Assembly: GCA_018883265.1 (NCBI GenBank)
Contig: VEQK01000011.1
Span: 1-47,488 of the forward strand
From: Rhodocyclaceae bacterium
Lineage (GTDB): Bacteria > Pseudomonadota > Gammaproteobacteria > Burkholderiales > Rhodocyclaceae
DNA: 47,488 nt
Direction: 5' to 3'
The notes under the pieces are model-generated. The model worked only from the letters and a program-made list of their open reading frames with translations, searched no databases and had not been told where the DNA came from. This document shows, in pieces, positions 25,532 to 34,739 of the stretch (position 1 is its first letter; every line of letters starts with the position of its first letter). Both the position numbers and the translations under genes were made by a program.

Positions 25532-26734
25532 ATGTTCCGTTTTGGTACTCCCAATACACCCAGTGCGTTGCGCGTCATGATGCTCGGCTGCGGCGAGCTC
25601 GGCAAAGAAGTCACCATCGCCCTGCAGCGCCTCGGCGTTGAAGTCATCGGCGTCGACCGCTATGCGGGAGCACCCGGCATGCAAGTGGCCCATCGCGCTT
25701 ACGTGATCAACATGACCGACGGTGCCGCGCTCAAGGAACTCGTATTACGCGAGAAGCCACATCTAGTCGTGCCTGAAATCGAGGCGATTGCGACCGACAT
25801 GCTTGTCGAGATCGAGCGTGAAAAGCTGGCTGAGGTGATTCCAACAGCGCGTGCGACGCAGCTGACCATGAACCGGGAGGGAATTCGTCGTCTTGCTGCA
25901 GAAACACTGGGACTTCCTACCTCACCCTACTGCTTCGCCGATTCACTCAAGGAGATGCAAGCCGCCATCGACGCTATTGGCTATCCGTGTTTTATCAAAC
26001 CGGTCATGTCCTCGTCGGGGAAAGGGCAGTCGATGGTACGCAAGCCGGATGAAGTTCAGGCAGCCTGGGAATACGCTGCTGCCGGCGGTCGTGTCAATCA
26101 GGGCCGAGTGATCGTTGAAGGCATGATCGATTTCGATTACGAAATAACCCAGCTCACCGTGCGGGCTACCGGTACCTCTGGCCAGATCGAAACCTTCTTC
26201 TGCGATCCGATCGGCCATGTCCAGGTCAATGGCGACTATGTCGAATCCTGGCAACCGATGCCGATGTCGGACACCGCAATCAAACGCTCGCGTCAGATTG
26301 CCAAGGCCGTCACCGACAATCTGGGCGGTCGCGGTATCTTCGGTGTCGAGCTTTTCATCAAGGGCGATGACGTCTGGTTCTCGGAAGTCAGCCCGCGCCC
26401 ACACGACACGGGCCTTGTCACCCTGAGCACGCAACGCCAGTCGGAGTTTGAACTTCATGCCCGCGCAATCCTCGGCCTACCGGTCGACACACGTTGCCGG
26501 GAGCCGGGCGCTTCCGCCGTGATCTACGGTGAACTGGAAGAGATCGGGATCGCTTTTGAAGGCGTCGTAGAAGCGCTACAGGTTCCTGCCAGCGATCTTC
26601 GTCTCTTCGGCAAGCCGGAGAGTTTCACACGACGGCGAATGGGTGTGGCACTGGCAAACGGAAAAGACACCACTGAGGCCCGCACTCGTGCCAAGGAATG
26701 CGCTGGCCGCGTCAGGCCGGTCAGCGGTCACTAA
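25532..26734 (+). CDS. purT: Formate-dependent phosphoribosylglycinamide formyltransferase
   Basis: Uses ATP and formate to formylate GAR in purine synthesis, an alternative to folate-dependent PurN. The 400-residue ATP-grasp enzyme has [38 protein letters not shown] (~17-54), [21 protein letters not shown] (~115-135), [12 protein letters not shown] (~154-165), [25 protein letters not shown] (~270-294) and RRRMGVALA near the end. The ATG at 25532 is chosen for GAGG ~8 bases upstream over a TTG two codons earlier. It follows pncC after 48 bases with no clear promoter, and the patatin gene comes 19 bases later. Confidence 0.95.
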   Translation: MFRFGTPNTPSALRVMMLGCGELGKEVTIALQRLGVEVIGVDRYAGAPGMQVAHRAYVINMTDGAALKELVLREKPHLVVPEIEAIATDMLVEIEREKLAEVIPTARATQLTMNREGIRRLAAETLGLPTSPYCFADSLKEMQAAIDAIGYPCFIKPVMSSSGKGQSMVRKPDEVQAAWEYAAAGGRVNQGRVIVEGMIDFDYEITQLTVRATGTSGQIETFFCDPIGHVQVNGDYVESWQPMPMSDTAIKRSRQIAKAVTDNLGGRGIFGVELFIKGDDVWFSEVSPRPHDTGLVTLSTQRQSEFELHARAILGLPVDTRCREPGASAVIYGELEEIGIAFEGVVEALQVPASDLRLFGKPESFTRRRMGVALANGKDTTEARTRAKECAGRVRPVSGH

Positions 26735-26753
26735 CCTCTACCACATCATCCGG

Positions 26754-28232
26754 ATGATCATGGCTCCCCGGCACATATTCGCTCACGCTGCAGTCGTGCT
26801 CGCCTCACTATTACTGAGCGCTTGCGCGACGAGGCCGGTCAATCCACCCATCACGGCTGTGCCTGATGACAAGCCCTACAACTTTGAACGCACCGGAAAA
26901 ACCGAGCGGCAAAAGAAAAATCTTGTCGTTCTATCGTTTTCCGGTGGCGGCACACGCGCAGCAGCTTTCTCTTACGGCGTTCTCGAAGCACTTAAACGGA
27001 CCGAAATCATCAACACAGCCGGAGAAAAATTCCGGCTGCTTGATGAGGTCGATGCGATTACCGGTGTGTCGGGTGGCAGCTTCACCGCACTATCTTACCG
27101 CCTTTACGGTGACAAGCTCTTTGATGAGTATGAGTCGCGCTTCCTCAAACGCGATGTTCAAGGTGGTCTGATCTGGCGCGGGCTCAATCCGTTCAACTGG
27201 CCGGCGCTGGCCTCAACAGGTTGGGGACGCTCTGAAATGGCCGCCGATTACTACGACGAGATTCTCTTCAATGGCGTCACCTTCAATGACCTCGACCGGA
27301 AGGACGGGCCCTTTGTTGCCGTATCGGCTACAGACATTACGAGTGGATCTCGGGTTCTATTCACGCCAACCAACTTTGACATCATATGCAGCGAGCTGGG
27401 TTCGTTCCGGGTTGCCCGTGCCGCCGCCGCTTCCTCTGCAGTGCCTGTGGTACTGTCACCGCTCACAATTAACAATTATGGCGGCACATGCACCCATAAT
27501 CTCCCAACCTGGACACAACCGTTTCTCTCTGACGACAATCCGCCACGTCCGGCGGCACGCGCACTAGAACGCATTCGCGAACTACGCGAATTACAGAGCG
27601 GGCAAGAGCCCTATCTGCATCTCGTCGATGGCGCCGTATCCGACAATCTTGGCCTACGCGGCGTTCTGGATATTGTGAACATGCTGGAAGCACTCAAAGA
27701 GGCAGGCTACAAGACTTCGCTGGATCAGATAGAGCGGATGGTCGTCATTGTAGTTAATGCAACCTCGACCCCGAAAACCGACTGGGCACACAAAGAGGAT
27801 GCACCAAGCACCCTATCGATTATGGTCAAAGCCTCCGGTGTGCCTATAGACCGATACTCCATGGAACAGATTGATCTGCTCCGAGATACTGAATCGCGGT
27901 GGCGCATGATGCGGATATTGAAGGATAACCCGACGATCAAGGGCGTGCCACGCAACAGCAAGAATCCTGCGATCCAATATGTCCGCAATTCGCCAGACGT
28001 CAAACTCTATACCATCAACGTCTCTTTCGCCGGCATTCCGGATGCACAGGAGCGGGCTTATCTCAATCAACTTCCCACCACTTTTGTTCTTGAAGACGAA
28101 GCCGTTGATCGGCTCCGGACAGGAGCGCAGGCAGCGCTATGGAATTCACCTGACTTTCAGATGCTGATCAAGGACACCGGCGCCAGAATGATTGAACTGC
28201 CGACACAAGACAAGACAGGCGCATCCAACTGA
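26754..28232 (+). CDS. Patatin-like phospholipase lipoprotein
   Basis: A 492-residue predicted lipoprotein (signal MIMAPRHIFAHAAVVLASLL, lipobox L-S-A-C with Cys24) carrying a patatin-type acyl hydrolase domain. It has the oxyanion loop SGGGTRAAAFSYG (~63-75), nucleophile Ser106 in GVSGGS and catalytic Asp292 in VDGAVSDNLG, so the Ser-Asp dyad is intact. The ~150 residues after the dyad are unrecognised. Envelope lipid or lysophospholipid is the likely substrate, an inference. Start 26754 (or 26760, two codons later) gives the signal peptide; a longer frame reading back into purT does not. It sits 19 bases after purT, and its stop lies only 5 bases from the convergent lipA stop. Confidence 0.85.
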   Translation: MIMAPRHIFAHAAVVLASLLLSACATRPVNPPITAVPDDKPYNFERTGKTERQKKNLVVLSFSGGGTRAAAFSYGVLEALKRTEIINTAGEKFRLLDEVDAITGVSGGSFTALSYRLYGDKLFDEYESRFLKRDVQGGLIWRGLNPFNWPALASTGWGRSEMAADYYDEILFNGVTFNDLDRKDGPFVAVSATDITSGSRVLFTPTNFDIICSELGSFRVARAAAASSAVPVVLSPLTINNYGGTCTHNLPTWTQPFLSDDNPPRPAARALERIRELRELQSGQEPYLHLVDGAVSDNLGLRGVLDIVNMLEALKEAGYKTSLDQIERMVVIVVNATSTPKTDWAHKEDAPSTLSIMVKASGVPIDRYSMEQIDLLRDTESRWRMMRILKDNPTIKGVPRNSKNPAIQYVRNSPDVKLYTINVSFAGIPDAQERAYLNQLPTTFVLEDEAVDRLRTGAQAALWNSPDFQMLIKDTGARMIELPTQDKTGASN

Positions 28233-28237
28233 CAAAC

Positions 28238-29179
28238 TTAGACAACGCCTGCGATATGCGCCTGTTGATCTGCCCAGTAACTTGAACGGACCATCGGGCC
28301 ACATGCGGCACCGTTGAAACCCATCGCCAGCGCCTCGGTCTCGAAGCGCTTGAAGGTATCCGGATGCACATAACGCTGCACCGGTAGATGGTGATTGGAT
28401 GGCGCCAGGTACTGACCGATCGTCAGCAGATCAATGTTGTGGTCGCGCATATCCCTGAGCTCTTCGATGATTTCTTCATCGGTTTCGCCCAAGCCGACCA
28501 TCAGCCCTGATTTCGTCGGCACGTTCGGGTAGCGTGCTTTAAAAGCCTTAAGGAAGTTCAACGAGTGCGCATAATCGGCGCCCGGGCGTGCCTGCTTGTA
28601 CAGGCGCGGCACCGTCTCCAGGTTGTGGTTCATCACATCGGGCAACGCCTGGCCAAAGATATCGAGCGCAACGTCCATGCGGCCACGGAAGTCCGGAACG
28701 AGCACTTCAATGGTCGTAGTCGGCGATGCTTCACGTACCGCACGGATCACATGAACAAAATGCTGGGCGCCGCCATCGCGTAGATCATCGCGATCGACGC
28801 TGGTGATCACCACATAGCGTAACTTCAGATTGGCGACCGACTCTGCCAGGTGACGCGGCTCATCGACATCAGGCGGCAGCGGTTTGCCGTGCCCGACGTC
28901 GCAGAAGGGACAACGGCGCGTACAGATATCGCCCAGTATCATGAAGGTCGCGGTACCACGACCAAAACATTCACCGATATTCGGGCAGGCGGCCTCTTCG
29001 CAAACCGTGTGCAGCTTCTGTTCGCGCAACATCTTCTTGATCTCGCCAAAGCGGCCGGCATCGTTACCGGCCTTCACGCGAATCCACTCCGGTTTACGCA
29101 ATGCTTCCTGTGGCACGATCTTGATCGGGATTCGCGCGGTCTTGAGTTCGCCTTTTTGTTTGACCCCGGCTTCAGCCAT
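28238..29179 (-). CDS. lipA: Lipoyl synthase
   Basis: Radical-SAM enzyme that inserts two sulfurs into octanoyl groups on lipoyl domains. The 313-residue protein has the auxiliary cluster cysteines C60, C65, C71 ([17 protein letters not shown]) and the radical-SAM cysteines C86, C90, C93 (CTRRCPFC). The conserved [11 protein letters not shown] and the C-terminal [14 protein letters not shown] are also present; the serine in RSSY ligates the auxiliary cluster in studied homologues. GGAG sits 8 bases before the ATG, inside lipB, and the genes overlap by eight bases. Last gene of the mre-lip cluster. Confidence 0.97.
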   Translation of the reverse strand: MAEAGVKQKGELKTARIPIKIVPQEALRKPEWIRVKAGNDAGRFGEIKKMLREQKLHTVCEEAACPNIGECFGRGTATFMILGDICTRRCPFCDVGHGKPLPPDVDEPRHLAESVANLKLRYVVITSVDRDDLRDGGAQHFVHVIRAVREASPTTTIEVLVPDFRGRMDVALDIFGQALPDVMNHNLETVPRLYKQARPGADYAHSLNFLKAFKARYPNVPTKSGLMVGLGETDEEIIEELRDMRDHNIDLLTIGQYLAPSNHHLPVQRYVHPDTFKRFETEALAMGFNGAACGPMVRSSYWADQQAHIAGVV

Positions 29180-29804
29180 GGGATATCTCCAGTTGTTTCT
29201 GCAAGTGAGCGAGCAAACCTTCGCCTGCCGCCAAAGGTGTTAGGTTAACACCCAAGTCCTTTAATTGGGTGACCGCCAAACCCTCGTAACCGCAGGGGTT
29301 TATGGCCGCAAATGGTGATAGATCCATATCCACGTTCAAACTGACACCGTGGTAACAGCAACCGTTGCGCACCCGTAGCCCCAACGCTGCAACCTTGGCA
29401 TTCTCCACATAGACGCCCGGCGCACCGTCTCGGCGGCCTCCAACTACACCATACTCATCCAGAAAATTAATGACGGCCTGTTCGATTCGATTCACCAGTT
29501 CACGGACCTTCAGTTGACGGCGCTGTAAATCGAGCAGCAAGTAGACCACTACCTGACCGGGGCCATGATAGGTAATCTGCCCGCCACGATCGATGGCGAC
29601 GATGGGAATACCAATGTCACGCAGCAGATGTTCCGGTTTCCCAGCCTGACCCTGGGTAAAGACCGGCGGGTGTTCGACCAGCCAGAGCTCATCCGAAGCA
29701 TGAGCGCCCGCTTCTCCTGCACGAGCCAGCGTCTGTTCACGCATCGCATGCCAGGTGGGCTCGTAAGGCACCCGGCCAAGACGACGGATATGCAATTCCC
29801 TCAT
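29172..29804 (-). CDS. lipB: Octanoyl-ACP:protein octanoyltransferase
   Basis: Transfers octanoate from acyl carrier protein to lipoyl domains, providing the LipA substrate. The 210-residue protein has [15 protein letters not shown] (~41-55), the [16 protein letters not shown] motif (~73-88), [20 protein letters not shown] with Lys137, and NPCGYEG with the catalytic Cys171. It starts 5 bases after the ybeD stop and overlaps lipA, the usual ybeD-lipB-lipA order. Confidence 0.96.
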   Translation of the reverse strand: MRELHIRRLGRVPYEPTWHAMREQTLARAGEAGAHASDELWLVEHPPVFTQGQAGKPEHLLRDIGIPIVAIDRGGQITYHGPGQVVVYLLLDLQRRQLKVRELVNRIEQAVINFLDEYGVVGGRRDGAPGVYVENAKVAALGLRVRNGCCYHGVSLNVDMDLSPFAAINPCGYEGLAVTQLKDLGVNLTPLAAGEGLLAHLQKQLEISHG

Positions 29805-29809
29805 TCTGC

Positions 29810-30109
29810 TTACAGCACCACCTTCACCAAAGGGTGGCTCGTCAGTGCACGATAGAGGTCATCAAGCTGCGCTTTCGACTGGGCATTCACCGTACAGGTC
29901 AGGCTGACATACTTGCCGGAGCTTGAAGCACGCATTTCCATATTCTTGCCATTGTAATCGGGTGCGAATTGATGAATCACCCCGAGTATCTCCTGAGCCA
30001 GATTGTCCTGGGCGAGGCCCATGATTTTGAGCGGAAAATCGCACGGAAATTCCAGCAGCGTCTCTGCATCACTACCAACGGGTTCTTTCGGGAGTTCCGG
30101 GGTCATCAT
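29810..30109 (-). CDS. ybeD: YbeD/DUF493 family protein
   Basis: A 99-residue cytosolic protein of the DUF493 family, with an ACT-like fold in the E. coli homologue. It shows [28 protein letters not shown] at ~18-45 and [37 protein letters not shown] to the end. Its conserved place before lipB suggests a link with lipoylation, perhaps allosteric, but no activity is established. It begins 21 bases after rlpA. Confidence 0.9.
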   Translation of the reverse strand: MMTPELPKEPVGSDAETLLEFPCDFPLKIMGLAQDNLAQEILGVIHQFAPDYNGKNMEMRASSSGKYVSLTCTVNAQSKAQLDDLYRALTSHPLVKVVL

Positions 30110-30130
30110 AACCAGTTTCCTTGATGTGGA

Positions 30131-31093
30131 TTATTGTGCGCCGGCCACGCGTTCGGGACGTATGGTGATATGCGGTTGCCCGCCCAATGCATCGCGAATC
30201 TTTGTCTGCACAGCTTCGGCTTCAGCGCGATTGGCAAACGGCCCGACCTGCACACGGTGCCAGGGAGGCTCGGCATAAACATGCACTTTTTGCGTTGTCA
30301 TCCAGTCAAGTTCGCGCAGTAGGTGATTACGCAACACCTGTGCGTTAAAACCATTCTGGAAAGCGCCCATCTGAACATACGTACCTGGCTTCGCAATCTC
30401 TTCGCCATAACGCGTCTTATCATCAATCTTTGCCTCGTTGGCGGCCAACGCGTCCTTGCTCACTTCGGCATAAGTCATGCCTGTCGAGCTATCCGGGATG
30501 ATCAGGTCGACTCGCACGCGGCTACTCCCCTGATCCACGTAGCCTAGCTTGTATGCTGCCGTGAAAGACAAGTCAATAACGCGTCCATCATGAAACGGCC
30601 CACGATCATTGACGCGCACAATCACGCTTCGATTGTTCTGCAGGTTGGTCACACGCACATACGATGGTAGTGGCAAGGTTGGATGCGCTGCCGTCATGGC
30701 GAACATATCGTAGGTGTCGCCGTTCGATGTCTTGAGACCGTTGAATTTGGTGCCATACCAGCTGCCGATGCCCTGCTCGGAAAACGGTTGTAGCTGTGTC
30801 ATCGGGACGAAGCTTCGACCCAATACTGTATAGGGGCGGTTTGCCGCCTTTCGCAAGGGCTCCGGACGAGGCGATGCATTCGGAATCTGGTCGATATTTT
30901 CCGGGATCTGCGTCGGTAATCCATCATCCTTATAAAAGCCGCCGCCTTTACGAATATAGGGCTTCATCACATAGCCGCCCGTTGTCGATGCAGTGGTGAC
31001 CGGTTTACGGCTGCCCGTGCTTGAGCAACCACTCAGCAGGCCAACGCCGAGAATCGGCATCAACAGCAAGCAGAAGGTGATTCGGGCTTTCAT
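30131..31093 (-). CDS. rlpA: RlpA lytic-transglycosylase lipoprotein
   Basis: Outer-membrane lipoprotein that cleaves denuded glycan strands in some species. The 320-residue precursor has lipobox L-S-G-C with Cys23. A low-complexity linker follows, then the double-psi beta-barrel domain (~105-200; GIGSWYGTKFNGLKTSNGD) with His137 and Asp163. These are 26 residues apart, the same spacing as the catalytic pair of P. aeruginosa RlpA. A C-terminal SPOR domain lies at ~236-312 (TYVQMGAFQNGFNAQ ... VQVGPFANRAEAEA). So the catalytic pair looks intact, unlike E. coli RlpA, which is thought inactive. It overlaps rodA in a TAATG junction. Confidence 0.94.
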   Translation of the reverse strand: MKARITFCLLLMPILGVGLLSGCSSTGSRKPVTTASTTGGYVMKPYIRKGGGFYKDDGLPTQIPENIDQIPNASPRPEPLRKAANRPYTVLGRSFVPMTQLQPFSEQGIGSWYGTKFNGLKTSNGDTYDMFAMTAAHPTLPLPSYVRVTNLQNNRSVIVRVNDRGPFHDGRVIDLSFTAAYKLGYVDQGSSRVRVDLIIPDSSTGMTYAEVSKDALAANEAKIDDKTRYGEEIAKPGTYVQMGAFQNGFNAQVLRNHLLRELDWMTTQKVHVYAEPPWHRVQVGPFANRAEAEAVQTKIRDALGGQPHITIRPERVAGAQ

Positions 31094-32196
31094 TAGCGAT
31101 TGGTTCGGTGTTTTTCGATGCTCATCAGGATACCCAAGCCGGTGCAGAGCGTCACCAGCGCCGTGCCTCCATAGCTGATAAAAGGCAGCGGTACCCCGAC
31201 CACCGGCAGAATCCCCGACACCATACCCATGTTGACGAAGGCGTATGTAAAAAAGCCCATCGTAATGGCGCCGGCAAGCAGTCGGTTAAATGTCGTATTT
31301 GCCCGCAATGAGATACGCAGTCCGCGTTCGATCAGGAAGCCATAGAGTACGACCAGAATAATATTGCCGATTAGCCCCCACTCCTCGGCAAAAACCGCAA
31401 AAATGAAATCCGTGTGTTTTTCGGGAATGAATTCCAGTTGCGCCTGCGTCCCGGTCATGTACCCCTTGCCGATGACCCCCCCGGAGCCAATGGCAATCGT
31501 TGACTGGATGATGTGATAACCCGAGCCCAGCGGATCGCTGGTCGGGTCGATTAACGTCAGAATGCGCTTTTGCTGATAATCATGCAGAAAATTCCAGGCA
31601 AAGGGCGCTACTGCTACCGCCGCCGCTGTCAGGCCACCAATCACCCACCAGGAGAGGCCGGCCAGAAATATGACGTAGAAACCTGCCGAGAACACAAGAA
31701 TCGCCGTTCCCAGGTCAGGTTGCTTGGCGATTAGCGCTGACGGTACAAGCAGAATCAGCAAGGCACCCAGATATTTGGTAAACCAGCGACGGTTTTCAAA
31801 ATGGTGGAAGTACCATGCCATCGCCAAGGGCATGGCGATCTTCATGATCTCGGAAGGCTGAATCCGGGTGAAGCCCAACGAGAGCCAACGCTTCGCGCCA
31901 TTCACCTTGATACCAAACAACATGACCAGAACCAGCAACACCAGTCCGAATAGATACATGGGCCAGGCCAGCTGCATCAATCGCTGCGGAGGAATACGGG
32001 CAACGACAAACATCAGACCCAGTGCTGCTGTCATATTCATCAGCTGTGAGGGCATCCGCTCCTGACCCGACCAGGTGGCCGAGAACACGGTCAACAGCCC
32101 GACAAGCATGAGCAGCGCCGTAATCTTGAGCAGCGGCAGATCCACGTGCTCCAACCATGGCTGCAACATACCTCGCCAGTTAATCGATCGACTCAT
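31093..32196 (-). CDS. mrdB: Rod-shape SEDS peptidoglycan polymerase RodA
   Basis: SEDS-family glycosyltransferase that polymerises lipid II together with PBP2 during elongation. The 367-residue protein has about ten membrane helices. SEDS marks are WLSLGFTRIQPSEIMKIAMPLAMAWY (~106-131), KQPDLGTAILVFSAG, GSGGVIGKG, PEKHTDFIFAVFAEEWG (~254-270; family position of the essential Asp) and the terminal PFISYGGTALVTLCTGLGILMS. The ATG overlaps the mrdA stop by four bases, so PBP2 and RodA are translationally coupled. Also called rodA. Confidence 0.96.
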   Translation of the reverse strand: MSRSINWRGMLQPWLEHVDLPLLKITALLMLVGLLTVFSATWSGQERMPSQLMNMTAALGLMFVVARIPPQRLMQLAWPMYLFGLVLLVLVMLFGIKVNGAKRWLSLGFTRIQPSEIMKIAMPLAMAWYFHHFENRRWFTKYLGALLILLVPSALIAKQPDLGTAILVFSAGFYVIFLAGLSWWVIGGLTAAAVAVAPFAWNFLHDYQQKRILTLIDPTSDPLGSGYHIIQSTIAIGSGGVIGKGYMTGTQAQLEFIPEKHTDFIFAVFAEEWGLIGNIILVVLYGFLIERGLRISLRANTTFNRLLAGAITMGFFTYAFVNMGMVSGILPVVGVPLPFISYGGTALVTLCTGLGILMSIEKHRTNR

Positions 32197-34214
32197 GGCT
32201 TCTTCCTGACCGGCAGCGCACTCGTTGTTGACGGCATCTGGACAAAGGGGCCAGGCATTGGCGTATTCAGCGCTTTCTGCGCATCGTAATCATCATCCTG
32301 CGGATCCACATAGTGCACCACGTCTCGCCCTTCCGGCATTGGCTCACCCGGTTCATCTGGCGCAGGGCCTTTGGGCATCACGCCCTGCAGATAGTAATCA
32401 AAAACCTGGCGCGTAATGGGTGCCGCCGATGTCGCCCCAAACCCAGCGTTTTCAACAATCACTGCCAGTGCAATCTTGGGTTTGTCCGCCGGTGCAAAGG
32501 CAATGAACAGCGCGTGGTCCCGCAGAAACTCCTTGGTGCCACCATGTGAATAAGTGCCGCCTTTGAGGCTAAACACCTGAGCCGTACCTGTCTTGCCGGC
32601 CGCCACATACTTGGCGCCGGCAAATGCTCTCGTACCGGTGCCTTCCTTGTTGACACCCACCATGGCATTTCTGATGACCTCAACGTGCTCGGGCTTTAGG
32701 GCCACATCACGGGTTTTCTCCAGCGGCATCTGCCGTACCTCACCCGACTGGGCATCCGAAATACTGCGCACGAGATGCGGCTTGTAGCCCGTACCATTGT
32801 TTGCCAGAATGGCTGTCGCCTGAGCGAGCTGCAGCATGGTATAGGAGTTGTAGCCCTGGCCGATACCGATCGAGACCGTTTCACCGGCATACCATTTCTG
32901 CTGTTCAGGCCGCTTGAAGCGACGCTCTTTCCAAGCCGGCGAGGGCAGGACGCCTTTGGCCTCACCATCGATATCGATACCTGTCTTGCTGCCTAAACCC
33001 AGGCGTCCCATGAAATCGGAGAGACCTTCGATACCCCATTCGTTGGCCAGGATGTAGTAATACGTATCACACGAATGCACGATCGACGTATACATATTGA
33101 CCATGCCGTGACCGCCTTTTTTATCGTCACGGAACGTGTGGTTACCGAAATTGAAGTAACCCGGATCACTGATCGCCTGCTGCGGCGTTCGTTTGCCGAC
33201 AGTCAGTGCGCCCAATGCCATGAAAGGTTTGAAGGTCGATCCCGGCGGATAGGTGCCATAGATCGCACGATTGAGCAGTGGTTTGTTAACGTCCGTATTC
33301 AGCACATCCCAGTCATCGCTGCGTATACCATCGACAAAAAGATTGGGGTCATAAGTGGGCATCGATACCAGCGCTAGAATTTCACCGTTCTCGGGATCAA
33401 TCGCCACCAACGCGCCGCGTCGCTTGCCGAACGCCTGTTCAGCCACCTGCTGCAAGCGCGCATCGATCGTCAGATTGAGGTTATTACCGGAGACGGGCGG
33501 CGTACGCGATAGAACACGGATACCGCGCCCACCGGCATCGACTTCGACGCTCTCGAAGCCACTGACACCATGCATCTCGAATTCATAGCGCTGCTCAAGG
33601 CCTGTCTTGCCAATGTGATCAGTCCCGCGGTAGTTGGCGGCCTGGCCTTCTTCATCGATGCGTTCCAGGTCTTTGGTGTTGATACGACCCATGTAACCGA
33701 GCGCATGAGAGCCTGTTTCACCGAGCGGATAACTGCGAAATAGTCGCGCCCGCACCTCCACACCCGGAAATTTATAACGCTGTGCGGCAAAGCGGGCGAC
33801 TTCTTCCTCGCTCAGGCGCGAACGGAGCGGGATCGACTCGAAGGTTTTTGCTTCGCGCAGCAGCTGCTTGAAACGGCGCCTATCCTTACCCTCAATGGTG
33901 ACAACCTTCGACAGGCCTTCGATCGTCTCATCAATATTACCCGCCAGACCCGGCACCACCTCCAGCGTGTAGGCCGATGTATTCGTCGCCATCAAGACGC
34001 CGTTACGGTCAAAAATCAACCCACGGTTGGGTACCACCGGCACCAACGTTAACCGGTTGTCTTCGGCCCGTGTCTGGTAATAACCATGCTCAACGACCCC
34101 CAGCCAGAAAAATCTCAGAATCAGAATGAAGAACGCGATCAGCATCAGCACCGATGCGGTACTCAAGCGTCCCTGGAAACGCTTGGCGGCGTCCTGATCG
34201 TCGAAGAGTGACAT
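32193..34214 (-). CDS. mrdA: Penicillin-binding protein 2
   Basis: Class B monofunctional transpeptidase of the elongasome. The 673-residue protein has an N-terminal membrane anchor at ~19-40, the pedestal domain, and a transpeptidase domain with S326-T-F-K329, S381-C-D383 and K541-T-G-T544, the normal PBP2 versions of the three motifs. NRGLIFDRNG (63-72) is the family box near the pedestal start. The C-terminal ~70 residues are Pro/Asp-rich and not part of the catalytic fold. It starts 3 bases after the mreD stop and overlaps rodA by four bases. Confidence 0.97.
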   Translation of the reverse strand: MSLFDDQDAAKRFQGRLSTASVLMLIAFFILILRFFWLGVVEHGYYQTRAEDNRLTLVPVVPNRGLIFDRNGVLMATNTSAYTLEVVPGLAGNIDETIEGLSKVVTIEGKDRRRFKQLLREAKTFESIPLRSRLSEEEVARFAAQRYKFPGVEVRARLFRSYPLGETGSHALGYMGRINTKDLERIDEEGQAANYRGTDHIGKTGLEQRYEFEMHGVSGFESVEVDAGGRGIRVLSRTPPVSGNNLNLTIDARLQQVAEQAFGKRRGALVAIDPENGEILALVSMPTYDPNLFVDGIRSDDWDVLNTDVNKPLLNRAIYGTYPPGSTFKPFMALGALTVGKRTPQQAISDPGYFNFGNHTFRDDKKGGHGMVNMYTSIVHSCDTYYYILANEWGIEGLSDFMGRLGLGSKTGIDIDGEAKGVLPSPAWKERRFKRPEQQKWYAGETVSIGIGQGYNSYTMLQLAQATAILANNGTGYKPHLVRSISDAQSGEVRQMPLEKTRDVALKPEHVEVIRNAMVGVNKEGTGTRAFAGAKYVAAGKTGTAQVFSLKGGTYSHGGTKEFLRDHALFIAFAPADKPKIALAVIVENAGFGATSAAPITRQVFDYYLQGVMPKGPAPDEPGEPMPEGRDVVHYVDPQDDDYDAQKALNTPMPGPFVQMPSTTSALPVRKKP

Positions 34215-34217
34215 ACG

Positions 34218-34739
34218 CTAGATGGGACGCTCGTAGTCCCGATCCTTCGTCAGAAACTGCGGCAACATCAACACATAAGTTGCAGGCAGCCAGAGCAAAC
34301 CGGTAATCAGCGGGCGCAGCATGTAGAGATAGCCGGGAAACTCATCTCCGGCAAACCATCGAACCAATACTTCGAGTAATGCACCACAGAACAAAATCGG
34401 CAGCACATGCAGCATCTGCTGTTTCAGCGGCAACCAAAGTATGCGCGCCGACAAAACACGGCCAGCATACGAGATCAGAACATAGGTCAGTGCGTGCTGC
34501 CCCATCAGGCTACCGTCCACCACATCCATTAGCAGTCCAAGGACAAATGCCGAACCGGTACCCACCACCAAGGGAGCGCGTATCGACCAGAACAGCACGA
34601 CCAGCATCACCCATTCGGGATAAAACGCCCAGAACGATGTCGGCAACAGATTCAGCAGAAATGCCAGCACCAGCGTCAGCCGGATAAAGCCGGGACGCGC
34701 CGGGCGCAATAGACGAGAAGACTGGAAATCGATCTGCAT
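34218..34739 (-). CDS. mreD: Rod-shape determining protein MreD
   Basis: A 173-residue inner-membrane protein with five or six hydrophobic helices (for example LTLVLAFLLNLLPTSFWAFYPEWVMLVVLFW and GLLMDVVDGSLMGQHALTYVLISY, the latter the most conserved MreD stretch). It links MreC to the RodA-PBP2 machine. The ATG overlaps the mreC stop (TAATG). Confidence 0.94.
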   Translation of the reverse strand: MQIDFQSSRLLRPARPGFIRLTLVLAFLLNLLPTSFWAFYPEWVMLVVLFWSIRAPLVVGTGSAFVLGLLMDVVDGSLMGQHALTYVLISYAGRVLSARILWLPLKQQMLHVLPILFCGALLEVLVRWFAGDEFPGYLYMLRPLITGLLWLPATYVLMLPQFLTKDRDYERPI

